Below, piece after piece: positions 53,591-63,942 of a stretch of DNA of 64,000 nt. Numbering within the stretch: the stretch's first letter is position 1; every line of letters starts with the position of its first letter. Source of the stretch: Enterobacter cancerogenus (GTDB lineage Bacteria; Pseudomonadota; Gammaproteobacteria; Enterobacterales; Enterobacteriaceae). A program made the translations under genes and the position numbers. Below the pieces are notes generated by a model. It made no database searches. It saw only the letters and a program-made list of their open reading frames with translations, and was not told the DNA's origin. The DNA lies in the NCBI RefSeq assembly GCF_019047785.1, contig NZ_CP077290.1, positions 3,038,001-3,102,000 of the forward strand. The letters are read 5' to 3'.

Positions 53591-54367
53591 ATGGCTTTCA
53601 ATACATGGCAAACGGGCGTTCATATTCAACAAGATAAGGTGATGATTGTTGCACTGGTGCGCGAGAAAACGGCCTGGCGTTTACGGCGCTGGTGGGCCGT
53701 TCCACTGGCGCAAGGCATCATCAGCGAGGGCAAAATTCACAAGCCTGACCAGCTGATTGACGCGCTGCGCGACTGGCGGCGAACGTTACCGCATTACCAC
53801 CGGGTTTTTCTCGCCTTTCCCGCAACGCGAACGCTGCAACGGTCGTTTCCCCGGCCCACCCTGACGCTTTGCGACAGCGAGCAGGTCTCCTGGGTTAGCT
53901 CTGCCCTGTCGCGCGAGCTGGAGATGCCAGCCGACGCGCTGTGCTTCGATTATTCTCAGGACACTTTCAGCAGCACCTGGCATGTCACGGCGGCACAAAA
54001 CAAAGAGGTGGCAACGCTCCTGGCGCTGGCGAAGGCGCTACAGCTGCGCCTGGTGGCCATTACGCCCGATGCGGGCGCGCTGGCAAACTTTCTCCCGGCG
54101 GTGGCCCCCGCTTCGTGCGTGGCCTGGCGGGATGAAAGCCAGTGGCTGTGGGCGATGCGCCACCAGTGGGGACGACGTCCGATTGATGACGCGGCCGACA
54201 TCTCCGGGCTGGCGGCGCTGCTGGCGCTTTCTGCATCGGATATCGCGCTCTTTGATGCGACGCGCGATCCCTGGGAAACGCTAACGCGCTGCCAGCCCCC
54301 CTTACCCGAAAACGGTGCGGATTTTACCGTCGCCCTGGCGCTGGCGATGAGTGAGGTGCCCGCATGA
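53591..54367 (+). CDS. hofM: PilM-like DNA uptake protein HofM
   Basis: A 258-residue cytosolic actin-like (PilM) protein, first gene of hofMNOPQ. In E. coli these genes are needed to use external DNA as a nutrient and resemble the com/pil operon of naturally competent bacteria. It has the opening TGVHIQQDKVMIVALVREK of the PilM fold. It overlaps hofN by four bases. More diverged from E. coli than metabolic neighbours, as usual for this operon. Confidence 0.88.
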   Translation: MAFNTWQTGVHIQQDKVMIVALVREKTAWRLRRWWAVPLAQGIISEGKIHKPDQLIDALRDWRRTLPHYHRVFLAFPATRTLQRSFPRPTLTLCDSEQVSWVSSALSRELEMPADALCFDYSQDTFSSTWHVTAAQNKEVATLLALAKALQLRLVAITPDAGALANFLPAVAPASCVAWRDESQWLWAMRHQWGRRPIDDAADISGLAALLALSASDIALFDATRDPWETLTRCQPPLPENGADFTVALALAMSEVPA

Positions 54368-54867
54368 TCCCGGCAAACCTTTTACCCTGGCGACAGTATC
54401 GCCGGACGCGCTGCCTGCGCTTATGGGGCGTGATGTTTACGGGCTCGCTGGTGATGATCCTGACGGCATTGTCAGCCCTGCGGGTGGATAAGCTCCTGGC
54501 CCTGCGCGCGTGGCAAAGTGAATGGGCGGGTATACACGCGGTTGAACAGACGCTGAAAGCCCGCCAGCTGGCGTGGCAGGCTGCGCAAAAACGCACGGCG
54601 GTACCGGAAGCCGCGCCCCGGGTGGCGTGGCGACCGGCACTGACCTCGCTGTCGGCGCAGATCCCGGAGCAGGCGTGGCTCACGGAGCTGCGCTATCAGC
54701 CGCCGGGGCTGGTGCTGACCGGTTATGCCACTACGGCTCCGGCCCTGACGGCGATGCGGGATGCGCTCGGGCGCGTGGACGGGTTTAGCCCCGGCACCGT
54801 GGGGGCGTTGCAGCAGGATAAGCAGGGCCGCTGGGCGTTTACCTTTCAGCTGAAACATCAGGGGTAG
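54364..54867 (+). CDS. hofN: PilN-like DNA uptake protein HofN
   Basis: A 167-residue PilN-type inner-membrane protein. It starts MIPANLLPWRQYRRTRCLRL, the LLPWR motif binding PilM in this family. One membrane segment follows at about residues 24-42, then a periplasmic coiled coil and a ferredoxin-like domain. It begins inside the hofM stop (ATGA). About a dozen residues shorter than E. coli HofN. Confidence 0.87.
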   Translation: MIPANLLPWRQYRRTRCLRLWGVMFTGSLVMILTALSALRVDKLLALRAWQSEWAGIHAVEQTLKARQLAWQAAQKRTAVPEAAPRVAWRPALTSLSAQIPEQAWLTELRYQPPGLVLTGYATTAPALTAMRDALGRVDGFSPGTVGALQQDKQGRWAFTFQLKHQG

Positions 54868-54870
54868 CGC

Positions 54871-55326
54871 GTGGAGAGGCTGGTTGAACGCTGGTGTACA
54901 AGCCCTGCGTGGTTGCGTGTGCTCTGCTGGGGGCTGTGCAGTACTGCGCTTGTGGCGATCGGCTGGGCCGCGTTGCTGCGGCCAGTGGCGGAACAGATCG
55001 CCGAAGCACAACATCAGGTGAGTGTCGCGGGGCGTACCAACGCCTCGCTGTGGGCTGCTGTGAGAAAAATCCCGACCGAAACAGAGAAGCTGGTTGCCCC
55101 TGTGGTCAGGTCATTTTCACCGCTGGATTTTCAGGCCAACGGCACCCGGCTGGTCCACTGGAAGCCCCTTTCGCACGGCGGGGAGCTGGAGCTTGATGCC
55201 GACTGGGCGGCGATCCCCGGCATCTTTGCGCAGCTGGAACAGTGCAACGTCAGGATCGGCACCTTCGTGATAATGGCCGAATCAGGCCGGTTGCGCCTGC
55301 GGATGGAGCTGCAACATGGGGCATAG
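54871..55326 (+). CDS. hofO: PilO-like DNA uptake protein HofO
   Basis: A 151-residue PilO-type inner-membrane protein. It has an N-terminal membrane segment at about residues 13-32, then a periplasmic domain. It begins with GTG (MERLVERWCTSP) three bases after hofN. Recognised mainly from position and topology; sequence similarity within this family is low. Confidence 0.82.
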   Translation: MERLVERWCTSPAWLRVLCWGLCSTALVAIGWAALLRPVAEQIAEAQHQVSVAGRTNASLWAAVRKIPTETEKLVAPVVRSFSPLDFQANGTRLVHWKPLSHGGELELDADWAAIPGIFAQLEQCNVRIGTFVIMAESGRLRLRMELQHGA

Positions 55327-55681
55327 CATGCGGTTAATGATTGTCGCCTCGCTGGTGTGCCTCACGGGCATGCGCGATCCGTTCCAGCCCCCGGCAGACA
55401 CCTGTCTTACCGGGCAACTGCCGCAATGGCGCTATCAGGGAAAGGTGAACGACGTGGGTTTTATGCAGGACGGACAACAGCGCTGGCATCGTGTGAAGCA
55501 GGATCAGCGATTGCTTCCCGGATGGCGCGTGATGGCAATGGATGAACAGCAGCTGACTGTTGAGGTTGGCGAAACGTGTGACCCTCGGCAATGGACATGG
55601 CAACGAGAAGGAACGAAAAAGCATGAAGATAAGGACAGCCCTGCTGTTAATGGCCCTCAGCGCGTCGCTGTGGGCCGCTGA
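55316..55681 (+). CDS. hofP: PilP-like DNA uptake protein HofP
   Basis: A 121-residue small periplasmic PilP-like protein with an N-terminal hydrophobic stretch and the family motif GMRDPFQPP just after it. It overlaps hofO by 11 bases: ATG 55316 has GGAG seven bases upstream and gives the same distance to the GMRDPF motif as E. coli HofP. A second ATG at 55328 is possible. The C-terminal 59 bases overlap hofQ in another frame. Confidence 0.8.
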   Translation: MGHSMRLMIVASLVCLTGMRDPFQPPADTCLTGQLPQWRYQGKVNDVGFMQDGQQRWHRVKQDQRLLPGWRVMAMDEQQLTVEVGETCDPRQWTWQREGTKKHEDKDSPAVNGPQRVAVGR

Positions 55682-56861
55682 GCCAAAACCGGTCACGCTG
55701 GTGGTGGATGAGGTTCCTGTGGTTCAGGTGCTGCAGGCGCTAGCGACGCAGGAGAACCGCAATCTGGTGGTGTCGCCTGATGTAAATGGCTCGCTTTCGC
55801 TCAGCTTAACGCGCGTCCCCTGGCGCAAGGCGCTGCAAACCGTGGTGAATAGCGCCGGGCTTGTCCTGCGGGAGGAGGGCGGGATTTTGTATGTCCATAC
55901 GGCAGCCTGGCAGCAGGCACAGCAAACGCGTAAGGCGCAAGAGCAGGCCCAGAGACAGCTCGACGCGCCGCTGGTCTCTCACGGCATCTCTTTTTCCTAT
56001 GCGGATGCCGGGGAGCTACAGAAAGCCGCGGAAAAGCTGCTCAGCCCGAAGGGCAGCCTTTCCGTGGACAAGCGAACCAACCGCTTGCTGGTAAGGGATA
56101 ACCAGACGGTACTGGATACGCTCGTGCGCTGGGCCGAGCAGATGGACCTGCCGATCGACCAGGTGGAACTGGCGGCACACATTGTGACCATCAATGAAAA
56201 AAGCCTTCGCGAGCTGGGCGTGAAGTGGAACCTTGCTGAGGCGTCAGAGGCGGGGCGGGTCGGGCAGGTGACGGCGCTGGGCGCGGACCTGTCGGTTGCC
56301 AACGCCACGACGCACGTGGGGTTTAATATCGGGCGCATCGACGGCAGGCTTTTGGATCTGGAGCTGTCGGCACTCGAGCAGAAACAGCAGGTCGATATTA
56401 TCGCCAGCCCACGCCTGCTCGCGTCGCACATGCAGCCAGCCAGCATCAAGCAGGGCAGTGAGATCCCCTATCAGGTTTCCAGCGGTGAAAGCGGGGCAAC
56501 GTCGGTGGAGTTTAAAGAGGCGGTGCTCGGGATGGAGGTCACGCCGGTGGTGCTGCCGGGAGGACGCGTGCGGCTGAAATTACACATCAGCGAAAATATG
56601 CCAGGGCAAGTGCTGCAGCAGGCTGATGGCGAAACGCTGGCTATCGATAAACAGGAGATTGAAACTCAGGTTGAGGTCAAAAGCGGTGAAACCCTGGCGC
56701 TGGGCGGCATTTTCTCGCAAAAAAATAAAACCGGCAGCGATAGCGTGCCGGGGCTGGGGCGCATCCCCTGGCTTGGACAACTTTTTCGCCATGACGGGAA
56801 GGATAACGAGCGGCGGGAGCTGGTGGTGTTTATTACGCCACGGCTGGTTGGCATTCACTGA
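55623..56861 (+). CDS. hofQ: Secretin-like DNA uptake porin HofQ
   Basis: A 412-residue outer-membrane secretin of the PilQ/ComE type. A signal peptide (residues 1-19, MKIRTALLLMALSASLWAAE) is followed by STN and N0/N1 domains, then the secretin core with VTPVVLPGGRVRLKLHIS and ETLALGGIF. It is predicted to pass DNA across the outer membrane. ATG 55623 lies inside hofP with AAGGA ten bases upstream and gives the E. coli length; the frame is open to 55560. Confidence 0.92.
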   Translation: MKIRTALLLMALSASLWAAEPKPVTLVVDEVPVVQVLQALATQENRNLVVSPDVNGSLSLSLTRVPWRKALQTVVNSAGLVLREEGGILYVHTAAWQQAQQTRKAQEQAQRQLDAPLVSHGISFSYADAGELQKAAEKLLSPKGSLSVDKRTNRLLVRDNQTVLDTLVRWAEQMDLPIDQVELAAHIVTINEKSLRELGVKWNLAEASEAGRVGQVTALGADLSVANATTHVGFNIGRIDGRLLDLELSALEQKQQVDIIASPRLLASHMQPASIKQGSEIPYQVSSGESGATSVEFKEAVLGMEVTPVVLPGGRVRLKLHISENMPGQVLQQADGETLAIDKQEIETQVEVKSGETLALGGIFSQKNKTGSDSVPGLGRIPWLGQLFRHDGKDNERRELVVFITPRLVGIH

Positions 56862-57080
56862 TGGGCGACGATCCCCGCAATGATTTTGCATACAGATTGT
56901 TGCAGATGTTTGACGTGGGGCATGAATTAGCATACAAGGAGTACCGATTTGAATCGGACTTACGTCTTATTACCTTATGCGTTTGGAACGGTGATTTAAT
57001 CAGTTGCCAAACAAGCCGGAGTATTGAGATAATTTTTAGTCTGACTCTCGCTCTATTGCATATGAGGTTTCAGTTCATGT

Positions 57081-57109
57081 CCCGCTACGCTGGGTGTCTT
57101 CGAAGCGGG
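57081..57109 (+). promoter_or_regulatory. Leader hairpin before aroK
   Basis: CCCGCT (57081-57086) and AGCGGG (57104-57109) pair around a 17-base loop, 39 bases before the aroK start. The role is unknown; it could be a leader structure. The rest of 56862-57147 shows no gene. Confidence 0.35.
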
Positions 57110-57147
57110 GATTACCATTAACGAATAGTCTTAGTAGTACCGAAAAA

Positions 57148-57669
57148 ATGGCAGAGAAACGCAATATCTTTCTGGTTGGGCCTATGGGTGCCGGCAAAAG
57201 CACTATTGGGCGTCAGTTAGCTCAACAACTCAATATGGAATTCTACGATTCTGATCAAGAGATTGAGAAACGAACCGGAGCGGATGTGGGCTGGGTCTTC
57301 GATGTAGAAGGCGAAGAAGGTTTCCGTGACCGAGAAGAAAAAGTGATCAACGAACTCACGGAAAAACAGGGCATCGTGCTGGCGACTGGCGGCGGCTCTG
57401 TGAAATCTCGCGAAACCCGTAACCGTCTCTCCGCCCGTGGCGTTGTGGTCTATCTTGAGACGACCATCGAAAAACAGCTGGCACGTACGCAGCGCGATAA
57501 AAAGCGCCCGTTGCTGCAGGTTGAAACGCCGCCACGCGAAGTTCTGGAAGCCCTGGCCGGTGAGCGCAATCCTCTGTACGAAGAGATTGCGGATGTTACC
57601 ATTCGTACTGACGATCAGAGCGCTAAAGTGGTTGCAAACCAGATTATTAATATGCTGGAAAGCAACTGA
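57148..57669 (+). CDS. aroK: Shikimate kinase I
   Basis: A 173-residue cytosolic kinase that phosphorylates shikimate in aromatic amino acid synthesis. The Walker A loop GPMGAGKS is at residues 11-18; the shikimate-binding Asp and Arg are in [11 protein letters not shown] and FRDREE, with GGG at about 80-82. ATG 57148 (MAEKRNIFL) is conserved; an 18-residue upstream extension is rejected. Same length as E. coli. First gene of the aroK-aroB-damX-dam-rpe-gph-trpS cluster. Confidence 0.98.
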   Translation: MAEKRNIFLVGPMGAGKSTIGRQLAQQLNMEFYDSDQEIEKRTGADVGWVFDVEGEEGFRDREEKVINELTEKQGIVLATGGGSVKSRETRNRLSARGVVVYLETTIEKQLARTQRDKKRPLLQVETPPREVLEALAGERNPLYEEIADVTIRTDDQSAKVVANQIINMLESN

Positions 57670-57726
57670 TTCTGGCTTTATATACACTCGCCTGCGGGTA
57701 AAAGCATTTAAGGTGGATGTCGCGTC

Positions 57727-58815
57727 ATGGAGAGGATTACAGTTACTCTCGGGGAACGTAGTTACCCTATCACCATCGCGGCTGGTTTGTTTAACGACCC
57801 AGCTTCCTTCTTGCCACTGAAAGCGGGTGATCAGGCGATGCTGGTCACCAATGAGACGCTGGCTCCGCTTTATCTCGACCGTGTGCGTCACCTGCTTGAG
57901 CAGGCGGGCGTAAAGGTCGACAGTGTGATTCTGCCCGATGGCGAGCAGTATAAAAGCCTGGCGGTGCTCGATACCGTCTTTACCGCATTACTGCAAAAAC
58001 CGCACGGTCGCGACACCACACTGCTTGCCCTGGGCGGCGGTGTTGTCGGTGATCTTACGGGGTTTGCGGCCGCCAGCTATCAGCGTGGCGTGCGCTTTAT
58101 TCAGATCCCCACCACGTTATTGTCTCAGGTCGACTCCTCCGTTGGCGGCAAAACGGCCGTTAACCATCCGCTCGGCAAAAACATGATCGGTGCGTTTTAC
58201 CAGCCGGCCTCGGTGGTGGTGGATCTCGACTGTCTGAAAACGCTGCCTGCACGTGAACTGGCGTCTGGCCTTGCAGAAGTGATCAAATACGGCATTATTC
58301 TTGATGGCGAGTTCTTTAACTGGCTGGAAGAGAATATGGACGCCTTGCTACGCCTTGACGGGCAGGCACTGGCGTACTGTATCCGCCGTTGTTGTGAGCT
58401 GAAAGCAGAAGTGGTGGCAGCAGACGAGCGTGAAACCGGCTTACGTGCTTTACTGAATCTGGGGCATACGTTTGGTCACGCCATTGAAGCCGAAATGGGC
58501 TATGGCAACTGGCTTCACGGCGAAGCGGTGGCTGCCGGAATGGTGATGGCCGCGCGGGCATCTGAACGTCTGGGCCAGTTCAAACCGGAAGAGACGGCGC
58601 GTATCATCGCACTGCTTGAACGCGCAGGCTTACCGGTAACCGGTCCGCAGGAGATGTCTGCACAGGCGTATTTACCCCACATGATGCGCGATAAAAAAGT
58701 ATTGGCAGGCGAGATGCGTCTTGTACTCCCGCTTGCAATAGGGAAGAGTGAAGTACGCGGCGGAGTGTCGCACGACGTGGTTCTTGGCGCTGTGGCTGAT
58801 TGCCAGCAGGCCTAA
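57727..58815 (+). CDS. aroB: 3-dehydroquinate synthase
   Basis: A 362-residue NAD- and zinc-dependent enzyme that cyclises DAHP to 3-dehydroquinate, the second step of the shikimate pathway. The NAD-binding [13 protein letters not shown] is near residue 104. The metal ligands lie in [12 protein letters not shown] (Glu), [12 protein letters not shown] (His) and [10 protein letters not shown] (His). The ATG has GGTGGATG upstream. Lies 57 bases after aroK. Confidence 0.98.
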   Translation: MERITVTLGERSYPITIAAGLFNDPASFLPLKAGDQAMLVTNETLAPLYLDRVRHLLEQAGVKVDSVILPDGEQYKSLAVLDTVFTALLQKPHGRDTTLLALGGGVVGDLTGFAAASYQRGVRFIQIPTTLLSQVDSSVGGKTAVNHPLGKNMIGAFYQPASVVVDLDCLKTLPARELASGLAEVIKYGIILDGEFFNWLEENMDALLRLDGQALAYCIRRCCELKAEVVAADERETGLRALLNLGHTFGHAIEAEMGYGNWLHGEAVAAGMVMAARASERLGQFKPEETARIIALLERAGLPVTGPQEMSAQAYLPHMMRDKKVLAGEMRLVLPLAIGKSEVRGGVSHDVVLGAVADCQQA

Positions 58816-58907
58816 CAACTAGAAAGGTCAGGCCGCCGTAACAGGTGGTCGTTTAGCTTCAGGTGAAATGCAAAGACGTTGGCATAAGCCTTTGAGTGGG
58901 GTGTTAA

Positions 58908-60209
58908 ATGGATGAATTCAAACCAGAAGACGAGCTGAAACCCGATCCCAGCGATCGTCGTACTGGTCGTTCTCGTCAATCTTCAGAACGTGATAACGAG
59001 CCGCAGATCAATTTTGACGATGTCGATCTGGATGCAGACGATCGTCGTCCTTCGCGCAGCCGCAACGCACGCGATGAGCGAGAAGAAGAAGATTACGAGT
59101 CTGAAGAAGATTCAATGGACGAAGAGCCTGTAGAGCGTCGCCCGCGTAAACGTAAAAAAGCGGCGGCGGCAAAACCCGCTTCCCGTCAGTACATCATGAT
59201 GGGACTTGGCGTACTGGTGCTCTTGCTGCTGATTATCGGCATCGGCTCCGCGCTAAAATCACCGTCTACCCACTCAGGCGAGCAAACCGCGTCCACTGAG
59301 AAGAGCATCAACCTTTCAGGCAATGATGCTGCCGATCAGGCCAATGGCGCGCAGCCTGCTCCGGGCACGACGTCTGCCGAGCAGACTGCGGGTAATCCGC
59401 AGGATGTCTCTCTGCCGCCGGTCTCTTCGACGCCGACTCAGGGCCAGACGGTCATTGCGCCGGAAGGCCAGCAGCGTGTTGAGGTTCAGGGCGACCTGAA
59501 TAATGCGCTGACGCAACCTCAGAATCAGGAGCAGGTGAACAACGTAGTGGTTAACTCTACGCTGCCAACCGAGCCTGCGACCGTTGCACCTGTTCGCGGC
59601 GGTAATGCTCAGCAGCAGACTGCGGCGACGGAAACCAAACCGCGCCAGACGCAGACGCATACGCAAACGCAGACCGCGCCGCGTCAGGAACGTAAGCAGG
59701 CGGTGATTGAGCCAAAACGTGAAACTAAGCCTCAGACCGTTGCAAAAGCGCCTGAAGTGAAGGCACCGGCTCAGCCAAAACGCACAGAAACGGCAGCGGC
59801 AAGCGAACCGGCAAAAGCGCCAGTGACGCAGACTGCACCGAAAGCGACGGCGACGACCACGGCACCTGCGGCGACAGCCGCACCGGCTGCGACAGCGTCT
59901 ACGGGTGCATCGGGTAAAACGGCGGGTAATGTGGGTTCTCTGAAATCTGCGCCTTCCAGCAATTACACCCTGCAGCTGAGCAGCTCGTCGAACTACGACA
60001 ACCTCAACGGTTGGGCGAAAAAATCAAATCTGAAAAACTACGTGGTTTATCAGACGACCCGTAATGGCCAGCCATGGTATGTCCTGGTGAGCGGTGTTTA
60101 CGCATCGAAAGATGAAGCGAAACGTGCCGTTGCATCACTGCCAGCCGATGTTCAGGCGAAAAACCCATGGGCGAAGCCAATTCATCAGGTCCAGGCCGAT
60201 CTGAAGTAA
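58908..60209 (+). CDS. damX: Cell division protein DamX
   Basis: A 433-residue bitopic inner-membrane protein recruited to the septum. It has an acidic/basic cytosolic N-terminus (residues 1-94) and a membrane helix at about 95-115. A long low-complexity periplasmic linker rich in Q, T, A and P follows, and a C-terminal SPOR domain (about 345-430) binds denuded septal glycans. The linker ([10 protein letters not shown] and alanine/threonine runs) is repetitive at DNA level too, as expected for DamX. Confidence 0.95.
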   Translation: MDEFKPEDELKPDPSDRRTGRSRQSSERDNEPQINFDDVDLDADDRRPSRSRNARDEREEEDYESEEDSMDEEPVERRPRKRKKAAAAKPASRQYIMMGLGVLVLLLLIIGIGSALKSPSTHSGEQTASTEKSINLSGNDAADQANGAQPAPGTTSAEQTAGNPQDVSLPPVSSTPTQGQTVIAPEGQQRVEVQGDLNNALTQPQNQEQVNNVVVNSTLPTEPATVAPVRGGNAQQQTAATETKPRQTQTHTQTQTAPRQERKQAVIEPKRETKPQTVAKAPEVKAPAQPKRTETAAASEPAKAPVTQTAPKATATTTAPAATAAPAATASTGASGKTAGNVGSLKSAPSSNYTLQLSSSSNYDNLNGWAKKSNLKNYVVYQTTRNGQPWYVLVSGVYASKDEAKRAVASLPADVQAKNPWAKPIHQVQADLK

Positions 60210-60276
60210 TGTTTAAAGCGCAGGATGCTGTCGGAGCTTTCTCCACAGCCGGAGAAGGTGTAACCAGTTAGTCAGC

Positions 60277-61089
60277 ATGAAAAAAAATCGCGCTTTTCTG
60301 AAATGGGCAGGGGGGAAATACCCCCTGCTCGACGATATTAAAAAACACCTGCCAAAAGGCGAGTGTCTTATCGAGCCCTTTGTGGGGGCGGGATCGGTGT
60401 TCCTGAATACCGATTTTTCGCGTTATATCCTGGCGGATATCAACAGCGACCTGATCAGTCTCTATAACATCGTAAAACTGCGTACCGACGAGTACGTGGA
60501 TGAGGCGCGTAAACTGTTTACGCCTGAAAACAACAACCCGGATGTCTACTACCAGTTCCGCGCTGAGTTTAACCAGTGTCAGGAGCCGTTCCGTCGCGCC
60601 CTGTTGTTCCTCTATCTCAACCGTCATGGCTACAACGGCCTGTGCCGGTATAATCTTCGTGGTGAATTCAACGTGCCGTTTGGCCGCTATAAGCGTCCTT
60701 ATTTCCCGCAGGCTGAGTTGTACCACTTTGCTGAAAAAGCGCAGAACGCGGAGTTCCACTGCCTCTCTTATGAGGAGTGTATGGATCGCGCTGACGTCAA
60801 TTCGGTGGTCTATTGCGATCCGCCTTATGCGCCGCTGTCTGCCACCGCAAACTTCACCGCCTATCACACCAACAGCTTCAGCCCGGCTGAACAGGCTCGT
60901 CTGGCGGAGATGGCGGAAAAACTGGTCAGCAAAAGAATTCCGGTGTTAATTTCGAATCACGACACGCCTGATACGCGCGAATGGTACAAAGCCGCGAAAC
61001 ATTTTCAGGTTAAGGTGCGGCGCAGCATTAGCAGCAATGGCGGCACGCGTAAAAAGGTGGACGAACTCCTGGCTCTGTATCGACCCTGA
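60277..61089 (+). CDS. dam: DNA adenine methyltransferase Dam
   Basis: A 270-residue methyltransferase that methylates adenine in GATC and directs mismatch repair, replication timing and gene regulation. The AdoMet-binding motif FVGAGSVF is at residues 35-42, and the catalytic DPPY is at 181-184. The N-terminal FLKWAGGK is conserved. About eight residues shorter at the C-terminus than E. coli Dam (ends ALYRP). Follows damX by 67 bases. Confidence 0.97.
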   Translation: MKKNRAFLKWAGGKYPLLDDIKKHLPKGECLIEPFVGAGSVFLNTDFSRYILADINSDLISLYNIVKLRTDEYVDEARKLFTPENNNPDVYYQFRAEFNQCQEPFRRALLFLYLNRHGYNGLCRYNLRGEFNVPFGRYKRPYFPQAELYHFAEKAQNAEFHCLSYEECMDRADVNSVVYCDPPYAPLSATANFTAYHTNSFSPAEQARLAEMAEKLVSKRIPVLISNHDTPDTREWYKAAKHFQVKVRRSISSNGGTRKKVDELLALYRP

Positions 61090-61130
61090 GCCGTTTTGCC
61101 CGCCGGTAAACACATTTCAAGGAGAAGCGG

Positions 61131-61808
61131 ATGAAACAGTTTTTGATTGCTCCCTCAATTCTGTCGGCCGATTTTGCCCGCCTGGGTGAAGATACCGCCA
61201 GCGCCCTTGCGGCCGGCGCGGATGTCGTCCATTTCGACGTTATGGATAACCACTACGTTCCCAATCTGACCATCGGCCCGATGGTGCTTAAGGCGCTGCG
61301 CAACTACGGCATTACCGCGCCGATTGACGTGCATCTGATGGTAAAGCCGGTCGACCGCATCGTGCCTGATTTCGCGGCCGCGGGTGCCAGCATCATTACG
61401 TTCCACCCTGAAGCCTCTGAACACGTTGACCGCACGCTCCAGCTCATTAAAGAGAACGGCTGTAAAGCCGGTCTGGTGTTTAACCCGGCCACGCCGCTGA
61501 GCTATCTCGACCATGTAATGGACAAGCTGGACGTGATTTTGCTGATGTCCGTTAACCCGGGTTTCGGCGGTCAGTCGTTCATTCCGCACACGCTCGACAA
61601 GCTGCGTGAAGTGCGCCGCCGTATTGATGAGTCGGGCTATGACATTCGCCTGGAAGTGGACGGTGGCGTGAAGGTGAATAATATCGGTGAAATCGCGGCG
61701 GCGGGTGCGGATATGTTCGTTGCAGGCTCGGCCATCTTCGACCAGCCGGATTACAAAAAAGTCATTGATGAAATGCGCAGTGAACTGGCGAAGGTAAGTC
61801 ATGGATAA
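61131..61808 (+). CDS. rpe: Ribulose-phosphate 3-epimerase
   Basis: A 225-residue TIM-barrel enzyme that interconverts ribulose-5-phosphate and xylulose-5-phosphate. Metal-binding residues lie in [18 protein letters not shown] and LEVDGGV. AAGGAG precedes the ATG. It overlaps gph by eight bases. Confidence 0.98.
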   Translation: MKQFLIAPSILSADFARLGEDTASALAAGADVVHFDVMDNHYVPNLTIGPMVLKALRNYGITAPIDVHLMVKPVDRIVPDFAAAGASIITFHPEASEHVDRTLQLIKENGCKAGLVFNPATPLSYLDHVMDKLDVILLMSVNPGFGGQSFIPHTLDKLREVRRRIDESGYDIRLEVDGGVKVNNIGEIAAAGADMFVAGSAIFDQPDYKKVIDEMRSELAKVSHG

Positions 61809-62562
61809 ATTGCAGGCAACCCGGGGTGTAGCATTTGACCTCGACGGCACGCTGGTCGACAGCGCGCCGGGCTTAAGCAGCGCGGTTGATCGGGCGCTGT
61901 ATGCCCTTGAATTACCCGTTGCGGGCGAAGATCGCGTTGTGACGTGGATTGGCAACGGCGCAGACGTGCTGATGGAACGCGCCCTGATCTGGGCGCGCCA
62001 GGAGCGTGCGTCACAGCGTTCCGCACAGGGTAAACCGAGCGTCGATCACACTGATATTCCGCAGGAAGAGCAGCAGCGTATTCTGCGCAAACTGTTCGAT
62101 CGTTTCTACGAAGAGACCGTCGAAGAGGGCAGCTTCCTGTTCCCGGACGTCGCGGAAACGCTGAGTGTGCTGCATGCTAAAGGCATTCCGCTGGGGCTGG
62201 TAACCAACAAGCCTACGCCGTTTGTCGCACCTCTGCTTGAGGCGCTGGATATCGCGAAGTATTTCTCGGTAATTGTCGGCGGCGATGACGTGCAGAACAA
62301 AAAACCGCATCCGGAACCGCTTTTGCTGGTGGCAGGAAAATTATCCTTAACACCTGCGGAGCTGCTCTTTGTCGGTGATTCGCGCAATGATATTCTGGCC
62401 GCCAAAGCGGCAGGCTGTCCGTGCGTCGGATTAACCTATGGCTACAACTACGGTGAGGCGATTACGCTGAGTGAGCCGGACGTTGTATTCGATCGTTTCA
62501 AAGATTTATTGCCCGCACTCGGGCTTTCGCACAGTGAACATCAGGAATTGAAAAATGACTAA
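61801..62562 (+). CDS. gph: Phosphoglycolate phosphatase
   Basis: A 253-residue HAD phosphatase that removes phosphoglycolate, which forms during repair of oxidised DNA ends. The nucleophile is Asp13 in [10 protein letters not shown], motif [11 protein letters not shown], and motif [11 protein letters not shown]. Overlaps rpe by eight bases upstream and trpS by eight bases downstream. Confidence 0.98.
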   Translation: MDKLQATRGVAFDLDGTLVDSAPGLSSAVDRALYALELPVAGEDRVVTWIGNGADVLMERALIWARQERASQRSAQGKPSVDHTDIPQEEQQRILRKLFDRFYEETVEEGSFLFPDVAETLSVLHAKGIPLGLVTNKPTPFVAPLLEALDIAKYFSVIVGGDDVQNKKPHPEPLLLVAGKLSLTPAELLFVGDSRNDILAAKAAGCPCVGLTYGYNYGEAITLSEPDVVFDRFKDLLPALGLSHSEHQELKND

Positions 62563-63559
62563 GCCCATCGTTTTTAGCGGCGCACAGCCGTCCGGTGAAT
62601 TGACCATTGGTAACTACATGGGTGCGTTACGTCAGTGGGTGAGCATGCAGGATGACTACCATTGCATCTATTGCATCGTGGATCTCCATGCCATCACGGC
62701 GCGTCAGGATCCTGAGAAGCTGCGCAAAGCCACGCTGGATACGCTGGCACTCTATCTGGCATGCGGTATCGATCCGGAGAAAAGCACCATCTTCGTGCAG
62801 TCTCACGTGCCGGAGCACGCGCAGCTGGGCTGGGCGCTGAACTGTTACACCTATTTCGGCGAACTGAGCCGTATGACGCAGTTCAAGGACAAATCTGCCC
62901 GCTATTCTGAAAACATCAACGCCGGCCTGTTTGACTATCCGGTACTGATGGCGGCCGACATTCTGCTGTATCAGACCAATCAGGTTCCGGTAGGTGAAGA
63001 CCAGAAGCAGCACCTGGAGCTGAGCCGCGATATCGCCCAGCGCTTCAACGCGCTTTATGGCGACGTGTTCAAAGTGCCAGAGCCGTTTATTCCGAAATCC
63101 GGCGCGCGCGTGATGTCGCTGCTGGAGCCAACCAAGAAGATGTCCAAGTCTGACGATAACCGCAACAACGTTATCGGCCTGCTGGAAGATCCAAAATCGG
63201 TGGTGAAAAAGCTCAAGCGTGCGGTGACCGACTCCGACGAGCCACCTGTTGTGCGCTACGACGTGCAGAACAAAGCGGGCGTGTCTAACCTGCTGGATAT
63301 TCTCTCCGGCGTGACCGGTCAAAGCATCCCTGAACTGGAGAAGCACTTCGAAGGCAAGATGTACGGCCACCTGAAAGGCGAAGTGGCGGACGCGGTCTCC
63401 GGCATGCTGACCGAGCTGCAGGAGCGCTATAACCGCTACCGCAACGATGAAGCCTTCCTGCAGAAGGTGATGAAGGATGGCGCGGAAAAAGCCAGCGCGC
63501 GCGCGTCAGAGACGCTGAAAGCGGTGTATCAGGCGATTGGATTTGTAGGTAAGCCTTAA
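62555..63559 (+). CDS. trpS: Tryptophanyl-tRNA synthetase
   Basis: A 334-residue class I aminoacyl-tRNA synthetase. The HIGH-type signature is TIGNYMGAL (about residues 17-25) and the KMSKS loop is intact ([10 protein letters not shown]). Its start lies inside gph; a strong terminator follows at 63583. Last gene of the aroK cluster. Confidence 0.98.
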   Translation: MTKPIVFSGAQPSGELTIGNYMGALRQWVSMQDDYHCIYCIVDLHAITARQDPEKLRKATLDTLALYLACGIDPEKSTIFVQSHVPEHAQLGWALNCYTYFGELSRMTQFKDKSARYSENINAGLFDYPVLMAADILLYQTNQVPVGEDQKQHLELSRDIAQRFNALYGDVFKVPEPFIPKSGARVMSLLEPTKKMSKSDDNRNNVIGLLEDPKSVVKKLKRAVTDSDEPPVVRYDVQNKAGVSNLLDILSGVTGQSIPELEKHFEGKMYGHLKGEVADAVSGMLTELQERYNRYRNDEAFLQKVMKDGAEKASARASETLKAVYQAIGFVGKP

Positions 63560-63582
63560 TCCTGTCGTGCCGGGATCCAAAC

Positions 63583-63611
63583 AAAAAAACCGGGAAATTC
63601 CCGGTTTTTTT
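63583..63611. terminator. Bidirectional terminator between trpS and yhfL
   Basis: ACCGGGAA-AT-TCCCGGT type hairpin flanked by seven A and seven T, so it can end the trpS transcript and the opposing yhfL transcript. Confidence 0.92.
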
Positions 63612-63626
63612 ACGCCTGAAAAATGC

Positions 63627-63797
63627 TTACTGCTGTGCCGCCGGGCCACAGCCACCGATGATCTTGGAAATAGAGATCGCCGGGTGCAGCAGGTAATCAT
63701 AGCTGCAGTTATTTTTGGTATTTTGAACGTGACCTGTGCAGGCGGTCAGCGTCGATAACATGCCTACCAGAACGGCGGCCTTTGCCAGCTTAAACAT
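63627..63797 (-). CDS. yhfL: Small lipoprotein YhfL
   Basis: A 56-residue peptide too short for many gene callers. The N-terminal signal MFKLAKAAVLVGMLSTLTAC carries a lipobox (LTAC) with the acylated cysteine at residue 20. A short periplasmic part contains NCSYDYLLHPAISISKIIGG and ends GPAAQQ. It closely resembles E. coli YhfL, located beside cysG as here. AGGAATAAG precedes the ATG. The two remaining cysteines may form a disulfide. Function unknown. Confidence 0.9.
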   Translation of the reverse strand: MFKLAKAAVLVGMLSTLTACTGHVQNTKNNCSYDYLLHPAISISKIIGGCGPAAQQ

Positions 63798-63900
63798 ACT
63801 TATTCCTTGTGCTCAAAAACGATAAATTGAAGTGAAACGAGGGAATAAATGGAAAAGTTCCATTTTGCGGGCGGTATGTTATCGATAGCGGTAAGAGGGG

Positions 63901-63922
63901 AGTAGTCCGGTTAAGGACTACT
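63901..63922. terminator. Hairpin downstream of cysG
   Basis: AGTAGTCC-GGTTAA-GGACTACT is a perfect 8-bp stem, located 20 bases after the cysG stop. There is no clear T-run on the minus strand (CCCCTCTT), so termination is uncertain. Confidence 0.45.
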
Positions 63923-63942
63923 CAGTAAAGGGGGAGTGTGCG

